Source: Ehretia macrophylla (lineage: Eukaryota; Streptophyta; Magnoliopsida; Boraginales; Ehretiaceae). Taken from it: 64,000 bases of DNA. The translations under genes and the position numbers were made by a program. The notes beneath the pieces were generated by a model. It did not search any database and was not told the origin of the DNA. It was given only the letters and a program-made list of their open reading frames with translations. This document shows positions 1 to 11,756 of this stretch, in pieces (position 1 is the first letter of the stretch; each line of letters opens with the position of its first letter). The stretch spans positions 8,421,001 to 8,485,000 of the forward strand of contig CM075778.1 of the NCBI GenBank assembly GCA_037974665.1. The letters run 5' to 3'.

Positions 1-664
1 TTAGAATGCAATGTCAGGGAGCAAGTAGAGCTACATGATGAAATTCTAGTAGTTCTCGGTTCTGACAAAGGTAATTCAGTCCAATTGGTTGAGGTATAGT
101 AGAAAAGTGTATCTCAGGGAGTATAGTGCAGTGTTGTCATTGAGAAGCAAGGGGGAGAGGTTGAAGAACCTCGACATTATGGGGATACGGATTTAGTTGC
201 TTATGCTTGACCTTCTGCAAAGATAGGTGTGCATAAGTAAGGCTCCCATGGTAAGACGGTTCCAATCTAGGTGCATCTCAGTAGGTTGGTGTTGTGGGTG
301 AAGAGGTCAGTTCTTTTCACACGAGTATATATGAGGACGAACCGTATTTTAGTATTGGTAACATTGGAGGTACTATGGTCTACGCTCAAAATAATGTTTC
401 AAATACATGCAGTGTTAGTGGCGGGGATATAGCGCTATGGGGACATTTGAGTGTTGTGAAAGAGTGCCTCAGTGGTTTGCGGGGTATTACAAGTACTGGT
501 TTGATTTTCAGGATAACCAAGGTGATACTAGTGAGCAAGATTGGACTTAGGTGGTATGTGCAGTGCAGACCAACGAGCTTGGTAGGGGCTGTGTGGTAGA
601 GGAGTGGAGATGAGTTATGTGTTGTTGATAAGGAGCGAATACGTGCAAAGGTGGAGATTGTTAG
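1..664 (+). mobile_element. Decayed Copia-like retroelement remnant (unit A)
   Basis: No intact ORF of a known family is present. The complete version in the unit A/B junction (31699-32671) starts with a short gag-like stretch, and all versions end in a purine-rich tract followed by TGTTAGCATTG (here at about 659). This resembles the polypurine tract/3' LTR start of many plant Copia elements. The 101-codon frame at 294-599 is a degenerate duplicate of a neighbouring frame and has no recognised domain. Assignment to Copia is an inference. Confidence 0.35.
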
Positions 665-1586
665 CATTGTGGCCCGTATTCTTAATGGGCTTGTTTGTCT
701 TGTTTATCAATGTAGTAAAATCTTCTCATATCTGCATGTGGATGTAGACTTTGTTGAACCATGATAAATATTGTGTCTATCTTTTTTCTAATTTACACTT
801 GGTTCAAACACCTTGATCCCAAACATAGGGACGTTAGACTTCCTTAATTAAAATCTCAAGATTTCTCGATTGAAGGGATTAACGAAGCCAAAATTATCAT
901 TGACCATCAGGCCACGTGTGTAAGTTTATGGGTGATTGTAGGATAGATCATGAGATGAAAGTAGAAGTAACCGTTGGCGATTACAATTTGGAGTAATTCT
1001 TTGGTCAGCCCGAACTAATCATCAACTCACTCACATACAAGTGAACTCCACAACATGTAGTGATGGTTAGCCCAAGGTGACCAAAGAATTTTCATACAAT
1101 TTGGCTTGGTTTATCCTTAAGAGTTGTTAGAGGACCCCTGGCTGTTAGTAAGGGCGATCAACGGTTTTTAGACATGTAGTGTCCTATTATATAATTCATG
1201 AGGCACAACAGAGAAAGACAACACAACCACTCAAAAAAGCATGTTGTTGGACCACTTTTAGTAGGAATAGGCTCACTACAATTGGTGACAAATATTCTTT
1301 GTTTCCAAAAGTTATTTCTTGATCATTGATGCTATCAAAATCTAAGACCCCAAACAAATTCAAGTCACTTATCATCGATGGTCTTTATGACAAAATCATT
1401 AGACTAATAATCTCTCGAGAGTAAATACATTCAAAACTCTCAGACGCATAAAGAGACAAACAAATGGATTATTATTTAGTCCTTTTTATATTTTTATTAT
1501 TTATTTAGGTTTTTCTAGGTCCTACGCATTTAGGTTGCTGTTATATTGAGTGAATCGGTCTATTCAACTATGCCTTTAATCTGCAG
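665..1586 (+). other. Intronic/remnant sequence without recognised gene
   Basis: This is non-coding sequence lying inside the intron between kinase exons f and g of the plus-strand pseudogene. It may include the LTR of the preceding Copia-like remnant, but no end was identified. It contains several sites where units A, B and C share variants in a patchwork. Confidence 0.5.
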
Positions 1587-2370
1587 GTCAAGGTTCTTAT
1601 AAATGTTAATCATAAAAACTTAACCTCTATGGTTGGATACTGCATCGAAGACACAAATATAGCAGTTATTTATGAATACATGGCTAATGGAGATTTACAA
1701 AGTCATCTCACAGGTACATTATTTGATCATTTGGCACATCAATCATTTAATCTCTAGGTTAAGGTCCTTATAAATGTTTATTCGATGTTGATTGACAAAT
1801 CTTGTGTGCAGATAAAAATCAACGAAATGTTTTGATTTGGCGAAAGAGACTTCAAATTCCAATAGATGCAGCACTTGGTTAGACTTTATGGCAGTGATTG
1901 ATATATGGGAATGAGTTGCGAATGGAATGACATTCTCAATTCTATTTTAATTCCCATGTTTGATATAAGGGAATGAACTTGAGAATCTCATTCCCAAAAG
2001 AATCACATTGTCACATAAATGGGAATAGCCATTCCAGATCAAATATATGGGAATATTACATTCCCATATGTTTGGGAATAAACTTGACTACCATACCCCT
2101 ATATAACATAACTTTTATAAATTATTTGTTTTACAATAATAATAATTATAAAAATAAAAATAATTATTATAATGAAAATAATAATGAAAACAAAAACAAA
2201 AACAAAAACAAAATAATAAAATAATAATAAAAACAAAATTAAAAAATAATAATAGTGATCAAATAATAATAATAATAATAATTTAAAAATATAATAATAT
2301 TATTATGAAAATAATAATTATTATAAAAATAATAATAATAACAAAAATAAAAAATAATAATAGTGATTAA

Positions 2371-2430
<60 letters not shown>

Positions 2431-3162
2431 GTAAAATAATAATGATAAAAATAAAAACAAAAATAAAAATAATAATAATACCAATATAATAATAATAATA
2501 ATAATAATAATTGTTGTTGTTGTATTTATTATTATTTTAATTTTAATTTTAATTTTGTTAATATTATTATTATTATTATTATTTATTGTTGTTGTTTTTA
2601 TTATTTATTATTTTGTTATTATTATTATTTATATTTATATTGTTTACAATTATGTTTATATTTATTCTTATTTTTAAAAGTATAATAATAAAAGGGTAAT
2701 ACTATCATATTACACAAATCATTCACATTACTACTATTAATTCCTATAACATAGGAAACATGTCATTCTCATTCCTAAGTTCATTCCATTCACAGTTTCA
2801 TTCCATTCCTTAGCTCATTCCATTCCTACCCAAATTCATTCTAGTGTACCAATCGCTACCTATAGTTCTTCTCTTCTTATATCCTTTCTCAAGCATTCTT
2901 TTTTTATGAAGACAAGGAAAAACCCAGTTGGTGGAGCCCAACCACCGTATTAACTGGTGAAATTCAATCACCAACTAGTAAAACCCTAGTTGCTAAATGG
3001 CATGTGGTTACTTTGAGAAATGATATTGTTGAATAACTGTATAGGATTAGAGTATTTGCACCATGGATGCAAGAGACCCATAATTCACAGAGACATCAAA
3101 TGTACTAATATCTTGTTAGATGACAAGTTCCAAGCTGGCACTCTAGGGTACCTCGATCCTGA
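1587..3162 (+). pseudogene. Receptor-like kinase pseudogene, 3' kinase exons (5' part lies before the window)
   Basis: Three exons are recognisable by homology to the minus-strand gene and by GT-AG borders. Exon g is 1587-1713 (127 bp; includes VIYEYMANGDLQSHL). Exon h is 1812-1877 (66 bp; DKNQRNVLIWRKRLQIPIDAAL). Exon i is 3045-3162 (118 bp; [25 protein letters not shown], then GTLGYLDPE). Exon sizes g and h equal exons 5 and 6 of the minus gene exactly. Exon i is 72 bp shorter because KLADFGLSR through the activation loop is deleted in frame, so no DFG motif remains. The C-lobe exon ([10 protein letters not shown]...) was not found downstream. An (AAT)-rich MITE lies in the intron between h and i. 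The product would be kinase-dead. Confidence 0.85.
1890..2860 (+). mobile_element. AT-rich foldback MITE with (AAT)n/(ATT)n arms (unit A)
   Basis: The ends are imperfect inverted repeats of about 16 bases: GGCAGTGATTGATATA at the left, and the complement of TGTACCAATCGCTACC at the right. A possible 3-bp target duplication, TAT, flanks it. The left half is rich in AAT/AATAAT and the right half in ATT/TTATTATT, so the element can fold into one long hairpin. It carries no transposase and lies in the intron between exons h and i of the plus-strand pseudogene. Superfamily is uncertain; a 3-bp duplication would suit PIF/Harbinger. Confidence 0.6.
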
Positions 3163-3975
3163 GTAAGTAAATCACATAAGCAAACCATTTCCAAGCATAT
3201 TATAACTTTATTTATTTGGAATGAATAAAATAAAATTCTCTTTAAACGTTTAAACTTTTGAACGAGATAGTCCATGCACATTACTATAGAGCCAAATCAA
3301 TAAAAGGTCTTATGCTCGAACCTTGTTGTGATTTAAATGAAATAAAAGTCCACATGCATTGCTCAATAAAAAACAACATTGTTTGCATTTAAGGTGATAT
3401 TTTAGAAATAATAAATAAATAAAACATAATCTTCTTTAATAACTTTACATTTTTTACGCTGGGGACAAGCTTAATTATATAATTCGTTAAGCCATTTTTT
3501 TAGCACATTTATATATTGTAGATGCGAGCACCAGACTGATTAATTTGGGTGGCTAACTTGATTTAAAGATCTACTATATATAAATCTTGTAAAGTATATT
3601 TAAGGTTTTAATATAATTCCTCATATTATTGCTTTAGTTTAGATTTGATTTAAAGAATTATTAGATATTAGTTTCTCGATTTTCTTATTAGACTAGTTCA
3701 CAGGTATTCTTATTAGATTAATTTCCATATTGTATGACGTTCTATTAGTCTTGTTTTCTATTTCGTAGGTTACAAAAGTTTTCTCTTATTTACACATTCA
3801 CTACTGTGCAACTTCAATTTTTTTTTCTTTTTTGTCTTCAATGAGAATCTCGTCATCTTGCTTCTTTCCTTCTGAAATTCCCACCAGTTGCCGCATTTGA
3901 CTTTTTAAGGCACATGTTGTTAGTTCAGCGATGAGGGCTTCTAGGCCTTTGATGCCGTAGGGGGTATGGGCCTCG
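3163..3975 (+). other. Pseudogene intron remnant and start of the retroelement nest
   Basis: The sequence begins as the intron after exon i (gtaagt donor) and passes, without a clear border, into retroelement-derived DNA. A 60-codon minus-strand frame at 3801-3983 is lysine- and glutamate-rich and may be a scrap of a retroelement gag region. No C-lobe kinase exon is present. Confidence 0.4.
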
Positions 3976-6900
3976 TGTGACACCCCGTCCCGAACATATA
4001 ATTATTTTATTAATGTGCATATATATATGTTTGCATAAAATTGTATATTTATTGATTTACATGCATTTTGCCCTATTTAACTTTCATTTATGCTCAATTA
4101 CGTTTACTTGTATGTTTTACAATATTGTGGACAATAATTAAATTATACCGCATAACATTAGCGAACTAGAATAGTTAGAAGTCAACTAAATGACAAACCA
4201 GAAATAAACAATTAGTGGAAGGGGCAAACTAATGAATGAACTTAAACTAAATATCTTACCTACCGTGAATTAAATAAAAAACACACAAGCACACAAAACA
4301 CACACAAAAATCAGACACACACACACACACACACACAAGAAAGAAGAAGAAAAAAAAGAAGAAATGAGAAGAAATAAGCAACCCCGAGCCAATTTCTTTG
4401 TATTTTTGTGCATTAGCTCGCGTTTCTAGCACGTATAAGGTGAGGGGATCTTTTAAAAACTGATTTTCAGAAGTTATATTGCATATATATGTGTTGTTGA
4501 GTAAGAATTTGTTGTATTAATCAAGTTTGGATATATGTATGTTTGCAGAATTTTGGGTAGCAGTTGTATTTTGTAGATTGTTTGAGTAAGTAAACTTCGT
4601 GGAACAAATCTGGAAAAATATCTATATTGATCTAGACTCTTAGAGGAACAACTCTTATGTTGGACAAAATATGAGAAAAAATCGTTTGCTTGTTCAAAAT
4701 GGCTAAAATCAGTGAGGTTTTGTAGTTGAGCTGATGCATGACAGTTTTGATTACCTGAATTTCGTGATATTTTTGATCTAGTATTACTATCTAGAAAAAA
4801 TTTAAAAAATTAGGGTAGGTAGTTTGATCAGCTAGGAACAAACTTTGTTTAGGCTTAAAAATTATGAAAAATAGTTTAGGGCTTCAAAAATATTAAAAAT
4901 TGAAAGGTGGCAGAAAACGTAATCAATCTGGACAGTTTCCGCCCCTATATTGTTTTAGTCATATCTTGATGAATTAACTTGGAATTAGGTGTCGTTTGGT
5001 TCTAGAGTTATCTACTTTCAAAGAGCTTTCCATACATATAAAAATCAGTTTCATAGGAGGTCATTTGTTTAGGTAATTGTGCAGCCAAATTTGAGCTATT
5101 GCTGAGATGTTGAAACTATCAAACTTATTTGTTTTGTGCTCTTATTGCTTCTTGAGGTTAAATAATGTACTATATATGTTTATGTATACTTATTTTACTC
5201 TCAAATAAGTGCATAAAACATGTTTATGTGATTTGATAATTTGGTTCATTGCTAGATTGCTTCATCTTAAATTTCAAGTTTGGGTTTCATATGGAAATTG
5301 GAGATTTTTGGGTAACCTCGCATTAATGCTTGATTGGATGTTAATTAGACTCAATTTAGGAGTAAATAAAGTTAAAAAAAACTTTGAAAGAGATAAAAAT
5401 GCTTGAATTGTAAGATCATTTAGTTAAAGTTAGTTACCGGATACTATTCACAAAGACCCAATAAATAATGCTCCAAACCTTAATCTAATGATAGATATGT
5501 GATGTTGGGTTGATACAACGGTCCCACGTTAAAATTTATCGAATTCCGAGAACGTTGATTTTTATGTCTCTTTGTATGAGCACAATAGAATTATTGCAAT
5601 TAGAGCTTTAAATACTAGTTTAATACTTGGTTTAGGTTCCATAAATGTAGTTGAGGATAGTTAGATACTTTAGTTAACTAAACCATGGCTAAAACTAGTT
5701 TCGGCATATTGAACTTAAGGAAGAAAATGGATATTTTAAGCCTTATGCTTAACTTTAGCTTGTTTATTATGTTATATTTGTTGTAGAGACTAGGAATACT
5801 TGTTAGATGGATAAAATTAAGGCGAACTTCTTAACTTAGTTACATGTGTAGTTGAGTTGTATATAAAGATGCAATGAAGAAGAAAGTGAGTATGTTATAT
5901 CTTGCTTGTATTACTCATATTGCTTGTTAGTTGTATAGTTTGTGTGAGGAAATGAATATGACTTGAATATTTGATCATTTGAAATATTACTTGGATTATG
6001 TGTTAAATTGAAGTTATTATGTTTAGGTAGAGGTTTTGAGTGGTAATGAAATGAGATTTGGGCAATTGGAGTAGATTATTGGCTTTCTAAAGATGAGGGA
6101 GATATGCATTTTCATGTCTTGAATAGTTAGAGTTTGTTGTAATATTTGTGATTTCTTGTATAATTTTGTATCTACACTTATCTATACTTATTTTGTTCCT
6201 TATAAAGCTTGTAGAACATGATTATGTGTTTGTATAGCTTTGATGATTGTTAGAATGCTTAAACATTAAATTAAAGTTAAGGTTCTTGAATGAAATTTGG
6301 GGATTTTGTATAATGGGTGTTATTGTTTGATTAAGTGTTATTTAGGATTGATTTAGGGGTAGATTAACTTAATTGCATGCTCCAAATAGCTTGGTAATGC
6401 TTGAATTGCTAGATGCTTGTAATTTACTCCTATGTTATTAAATTGATATTAATTGAGATTTGGTTAAATTGTTTTAGCATTTCTTGAAGTATGAAGAACT
6501 TGTCCCCTTTGATTATATTTGTCTATTTCGTATTAAAAGCTTATATTGCAACTACTTACGAGGGCGGCCTACTTTTTCGCCCTTCACATGTGATTACTTG
6601 GCTCTCGTGATCTTGATTCGGGGTTGCGCAACCTTTTCGGGCATGGTAGTATCGAATAACATGGGCGACATCAGGCTTGCCATGCTCCATCGGCTACCTT
6701 GGTTTCCCAGTCCCTTTCTCGCTGAGGCATACTCCCTTACCCCAGAGACGTGGTTCACCTCGTTGGGGCATACGGACCTACCTCGGAAGATTTGGATTGT
6801 AGGATCGGGGTACATTCGGAGTACCCCATTTGGAGGAATAAGGAGTTTACTGGCATCTACTTGAAGATCATGGCTCGTGGCTCGAGATCGAAGACAAGAA

Positions 6901-7889
6901 GATGAACCGTATCCTTTAAAAAAAAATGTGATACTCGATTATTAATTACTAGTCGTTATCTTGTTACTTGAAACACGGTTATATGTTTCACATGATACTT
7001 GCTTGTTAACTAAACTTATGTACTTCATAGTTCGTGTGTTTGTGTACTATCTAGCCCGTGTGTTTGTGTGTTATCTTGAGTCGTATACTTGCATGCTAGC
7101 GTGCTATTCAGTCTCGTGTGCTTGCGTGTTATTTAGACTCGTATCCTTGTATACTATATAGTATTGTAATCTTGTGTGTCATCCAGTTTACTGCTTATTT
7201 ATATGCATAATACGAAATGGTTTTGAAAATGTTCACTCCCTCACTGGGCATATATGATTTGTATGCTCATACATCTTTCTAACACATTTCAGGTTCAGCA
7301 CCTTCAGAAATTGATAAGAGTCGAGAATTTCGTGGTTGATTATGTTGGCTTACGTGAATTGTAATTTGATTAGAATCATAAGAATTTGACATGTAAATGT
7401 TTTGAGTCTTGTTTGTACTTGATTTATTACGGGGTCTGTAATGTAAGTTTAAAGTCTCGAATGTACTGATAGTTGTAGGTGACTTGTAATAGCATAATGA
7501 ACTATTTTACCGTCTAACGGTCATGCATGCTTGCTTGGGGAAAAATGAAGTTGATTGGCAGACTTAATAGATAAAAAATTTGAATAGATAAGATTGGAGT
7601 GGTATGACAACCAATCTCATGATCTAGAAATTCTATGACTTAACGCATGCTTGTTTGTGGACTTTTGTGGGTTCCAAGGCTCGGATGGCCTTAAGGAGTT
7701 GTTATATGTGGTGATAGAGGAGGTTGAGAGTTACGGAGGAGGTTGGACTTTGGTTTTGAGGTTATAGTTACTTGTACAGGTTTTGGATTTTCCTATAAAC
7801 AGGAGAGACTCCGTCCATTTTCTCTCGTTTTTTGTGACTTAGGTATTGGGATCGGGAACTCCGGTCTCGAGAGGGATCGAGGTGTTACA
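3976..7889 (+). mobile_element. Long solo LTR, Ty3/gypsy type (unit A)
   Basis: The element begins TGTGACACCCCGTCCCGA and ends GATCGAGGTGTTACA, the inverted TG...CA termini typical of plant gypsy (Tekay/Del-like) LTRs. It is flanked by a perfect 5-bp duplication, CCTCG (3971-3975 and 7890-7894). It is 3,914 bp long and has no gag-pol, so it is best read as a solo LTR left by recombination between the two LTRs. It contains a short (CA)n tract near 4314-4335. The ORFs at 6484-6864 and 7743-7982 are incidental frames within the LTR. The same insertion with the same duplication is in unit B. Confidence 0.8.
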
Positions 7890-8677
7890 CCTCGGCCCAA
7901 TGGCAGGGGCCACGACCCAATGGCAGGTGATAGCCGCCCTTGTTGGGCCTGTTCAAAGGCTCTTGGGCCTTGGAGATCCTAGCCCACTACAATAAGTCCC
8001 CCACTTCTTGGGTCTAGCCGAAGACTCAAGCCAAGGAGTTTGGTTTTGATGCTAGAGTAATGCCTTCCCGCTGCGTATCTCTTTCTGGGGTAGGCACGGA
8101 GACGCGTTTGAGCAATCTTAACGCGTGTCCTGTGAGTACACATACTTGTCCTTGACACAGTGCATGTGCCGTAGTCAATTTTCCCTATGTTTGTATGTTT
8201 CCCAGATGCAGGTCATTTGAGTGACCTCAGGAATTTTCTTGTGGTGCCACGTGGAACTTTATTAATTGCGAACTCTAATAGTCATGTCCTCACATCTTCC
8301 CAAGACAATATCTTTTTCTTCTTCGTTGTTTTATTTTATGTGATTTTTGTTTCTATTTCTTCCTCTTCCTTTCACTTTGTAAGCCTTCTATATTCTCTAG
8401 TAGTTTTTCTTTTCTTCTCAATTCGGAGCACGTTGCTTACCAGAATTCCTCGGTGTCCGCAGCTCAGCCTCCCATTCTCCAACCTACTCTTTTCCCTATT
8501 TCTTCTTCACCCCCATCACCCACTGGCATAGTAATATCGCATTCTCTGCTTGTACCTTACCTTATCAGAACAGGCCTCCCCTTCACCCTTAGGGGGACAC
8601 AACCCTGCATCCTTTGTGGATGGGGAATACCTCTGGTACCTAAGTCATCATTATCTTTTTTCTTTGGATGCCATAAG
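7890..8677 (+). mobile_element. Segment of the host retroelement between the two inserted LTRs (unit A)
   Basis: This DNA lay next to 3785-3975 before the solo LTR inserted, and next to 10529-11280 before the second LTR inserted. It contains a GC-richer stretch (about 7890-8250) and degenerate frames at 8187-8531 and 8453-8683 without recognisable domains. It is probably the untranslated or leader part of the decayed gypsy-like element whose gag-like remnant follows at about 10530. Confidence 0.4.
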
Positions 8678-10523
8678 TATTAGAAATAGGGTATGCCCAA
8701 AAGGCCACTAACATAATGTCATCAATGTATCTAGATATTTGCAATGGTTTATTAATGTCATCTTACTTACTGTGAGAATATTTCTCTCTTATATGGTTGA
8801 CTTATATATATGTATTAAGGTCCTTGCTTCAACTGTTGACTTGGGTACGTGGTGGTTAACGTACATAAGGTCCAAGTCATGGTTATTTGACAAGCATAAA
8901 TATTGTACATAACTAAGTAATAGAGTTGGACACTCAACTATGGTAAAAGTTATTGTGAATAAGTTCCCTTTACAATAGGGTTGTCTACCTTGATCATGGA
9001 TAGGGTTCCAAACTTACTGCACTTATGCATGTGTATGCATTGGATGGGCCACCGTAGATGTGATCTCTAAACAAGTACTATCAAAGAAAAAAGATCACCT
9101 ATACCTGCAAGCTACTAAGTGGGTCAGTGTTCTCAATCATGAGACGAAATCAAGTTCTTGCACTTTGAGTCACTATGGGTGAGATCTTGTATGGGTCAAT
9201 AGCTCTATGATTTGGGTGTCTGAACTTGGTTAGAAGGGACATGCATATAGAATAAGGAATCTATACAATAATCACTCCCTTGGAATGATCCAGGTTAATC
9301 ATCCTGAATTTATGCATAGTGGTACAGTTTGTGTGTTGTATTAGTTGTTACACTTGTGGCTCATTCCCGTGATAAAGTGGATAACTCCTGAAGAATTGTT
9401 GGATTATGAATTAGAGGTTCTAAGGAAGAAGATGTAGTCAAAAGGTGATAGTAAAAACTGTAAACTTGTTTTGGCTATGAGTGAGTATAGAGGGACAATA
9501 TGGTCATTATCACTTAGTTAGTCTAAAGACTGAGTGTCGTACTACGTATGACATACTTCTGCGTATATAATAATTATCCTATAATGCAGCCATAGTCTTT
9601 TAGTAGAATAGACTAAGGTTAAAGTGATAAAATGTTGTTAGAGACTAGCAACGATATTTTGGTCATTTTTAGTAGAAGGGTAATTATGTCTTTGGTCCCC
9701 CTTCTAGCCAATTACCTTATTAGTATCATTGCTAAACTTGGGTGTTGCTAAATATGTGAGTGAATTAAAGTCTAAAGGCTACTAGAAGTTTAAGATAAAC
9801 TTTTCATTCTTGGAAGGAGTTTATATTCTTAAAAGTGGACTAATTTTGGACTTGGACTAAATATTAATTAATTAGAGCATTTTGGGCCTAGACACATAAG
9901 CTTATGCACAAGAAAGGGGCTCATAGGCTTCCCACCTAGGCCTTAGGCGTGTGTCTTGGCCTTGTTAGCTAGGATAAGGGTTTTTCCATTATTGAATTGG
10001 AATTAGGATAATTCAAAGTCCTGAACTCTCTCTAACATGGAATCTGTTTCAGACAGAACTACCTTGCCTAGCTTTGCCTATATAAAGTCCTCTACTCCAA
10101 CCTCTACAATTGCACCATCTCTTCCTAGAGAACTCTCTCTCTCACATGTAAGCCTCTTCAAGAGGAAACACGAAACACTCTTCTTTTAGTTTAGTTTTGC
10201 AAGATTGAGTCTCACAACTTGGTCAATACTTTAGTTAGGATTTGGCACAAAAGAGAAGATCAAAGTAAAGGAGCGAAAGCTAGGGTTATGCGTGTAGAGA
10301 TTCTAGCATGAAGGTTAAGTTTTTCAAGTTTTGTTTCGTGATTAACAGGTATTTTGAAAAACTATTGTTTACTTTAAGATTAAACTATGAACTACTTGAA
10401 TGTTCAATTAGCTATTGCATGTGTTATTCGTTTTAAAGATCCATGTATGAACTTTTTTACCTTATTCTTGTCTTAATTAGCTTAAGATAGAATTTGATTC
10501 ATGCGTAATAACATTTTCATTCA
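8678..10523 (+). mobile_element. LTR-like insertion, probable Copia solo LTR (unit A)
   Basis: This 1,846-bp block starts TATTAGAAATAGGGTATGCC, resembling Copia LTRs that begin TGTTAGAAATAGG with TG changed to TA. It ends ...CATTCA and is flanked by a 5-bp duplication, ATAAG (8673-8677 and 10524-10528). A TATA-like TATATAAAG near 10079, followed by CT-rich sequence, fits an LTR promoter. Excising it with one duplication rejoins the interrupted host retroelement. The start is non-canonical, so the call is moderate. Confidence 0.55.
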
Positions 10524-11280
10524 ATAAGGGTATCCTTATGAGCAGACCGTGTTGATTCTGACTCTCCTAGGTGGGTCGTGTATATGTCAGGGTGTTTGAT
10601 GATGGGTTTCCCGTGCCTCTGCCCCAATTCTTTATGGAGGTATGCTTCCATTTTCGTGTGGCCCCTACTCAACTGATGCCCAACAAGTGACACTTGATTA
10701 TGTCCCTTCGACCTTGACGATTTCCTTCACTCTTATCAGCTAGAAGGGTGGCACACTTTTGAACCCAGTTGTTTTTGTATTGCACTAGGCTCTGGTCGGC
10801 CCCACTTAGTGACCCAGTTGACGTCGGGTGACAAAAATTGGAAAAACAACTATTTTTTTATTCATGTAAAGGCTTTGTGTGGTGATACTACTAACGTTCC
10901 ACGCCGGTGGCATACTTTTGGTATGCGAGCACTCGATTTTGGGACTAAACATTGTACGGAAAATCAAGATGATCTAGCCAATTATTTTATTTTTATATAT
11001 AGGCGATCTTTCCATCTACTCGAAGGTTAGCCCTTTTTGTTAGCCTTGAGGAATAAGATAGTTTCACAACTTGGAATCCCCTTGAAAAGAGAGGCCGAAC
11101 CTTTATTTGAAGGGTCTGGGAATGTTTGTCTAAATCGTTCTGACACTATCGTCATTTCTTTTGCAGACCCCACAAAGTAGTTCAAAATCCCCACCTTTAG
11201 TGAACATTTCCAGCGTCAAACGAAGCCTTTCCTCGCCATTCGTGAGGAGGATCGTAGTTGGTACCATTTGCTGACCTTTT
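10524..11280 (+). mobile_element. Decayed gag-like region of a gypsy-type element (unit A)
   Basis: Conceptual translation in shifting frames gives VYDDGFPVPLPQFFMEV, then an APTQLMPN-like stretch, then KNWKNNYFFI and a tail LFEGSGNVCLNRSDTIVISF. The order (hydrophobic P-L-P-F segment, L.PN.W region, W-K-N-.-F-F motif) recalls the 'putative gypsy type transposon' gag-like family (Pfam PF04195). Frameshifts and stops make it non-functional. The 73-codon frame at 10809-11030 is the longest surviving piece. The family match is from memory of the motif pattern. Confidence 0.45.
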
Positions 11281-11756
11281 CCTCCCCCTCTTTGGAAACT
11301 TGCAGTTCGATTTCAAATTGGCTCACAATTATATATACATTTAATGCATAAGCCAACAAGTGTGTGATTAAACATATAAGCTTATCAACACAAACACACT
11401 GGATAAATCAAATTGATTATACTTGCATTCTTCATTACATCAATACAATTGTTTTCATTATCCCAGTTATGCCATCAATCAACATTTGACTCAAAATCGT
11501 ATAAATACTTTATCTATATAAGTCGTAAGTGTGAATTAGATATATATAACCATATTAATTCAATCACACTTTCTTCTTGCAATATATTTTGGCTTAGAAT
11601 GATGCATACATTTTTACTCCAAAAGCCAATAAGTGTGTATTTGAGCCTATAAACACATTAGTACAAACACACTTTATAATTTTCATTTACCTTGATTTAT
11701 TATCATTAAAATCATGCATTTAGGCCTAAGACCAACAATAAGCTATAATCCAAAAA
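11281..11756 (+). other. AT-rich sequence, nothing recognised
   Basis: No domain or terminal repeat was identified. A repeated phrase about 'ccaacaagtgtgt/ccaataagtgtgt' followed by 'aacacattagtacaaacacac' recurs at about 11351-11400 and 11625-11670, suggesting an old local duplication. The 79-codon frame at 11413-11652 lacks recognisable features. Confidence 0.4.

Noticed and set aside
386..667. 93-codon minus-strand frame repeated in all three units
   Set aside because: It is antisense to the degenerate plus-strand frame and has no domain; repetition is due to the segmental duplication.
2239..2484. 81-codon minus-strand frame made mostly of Ile, Tyr and Phe (also 62655-62903)
   Set aside because: It is a translation of the (AAT)n/(ATT)n repeats of a MITE, with no real protein composition.
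6484..6864. 126-codon plus-strand frame (also 38484-38864)
   Set aside because: It lies wholly within the solo LTR and has no recognised domain; conservation between units only reflects duplication.
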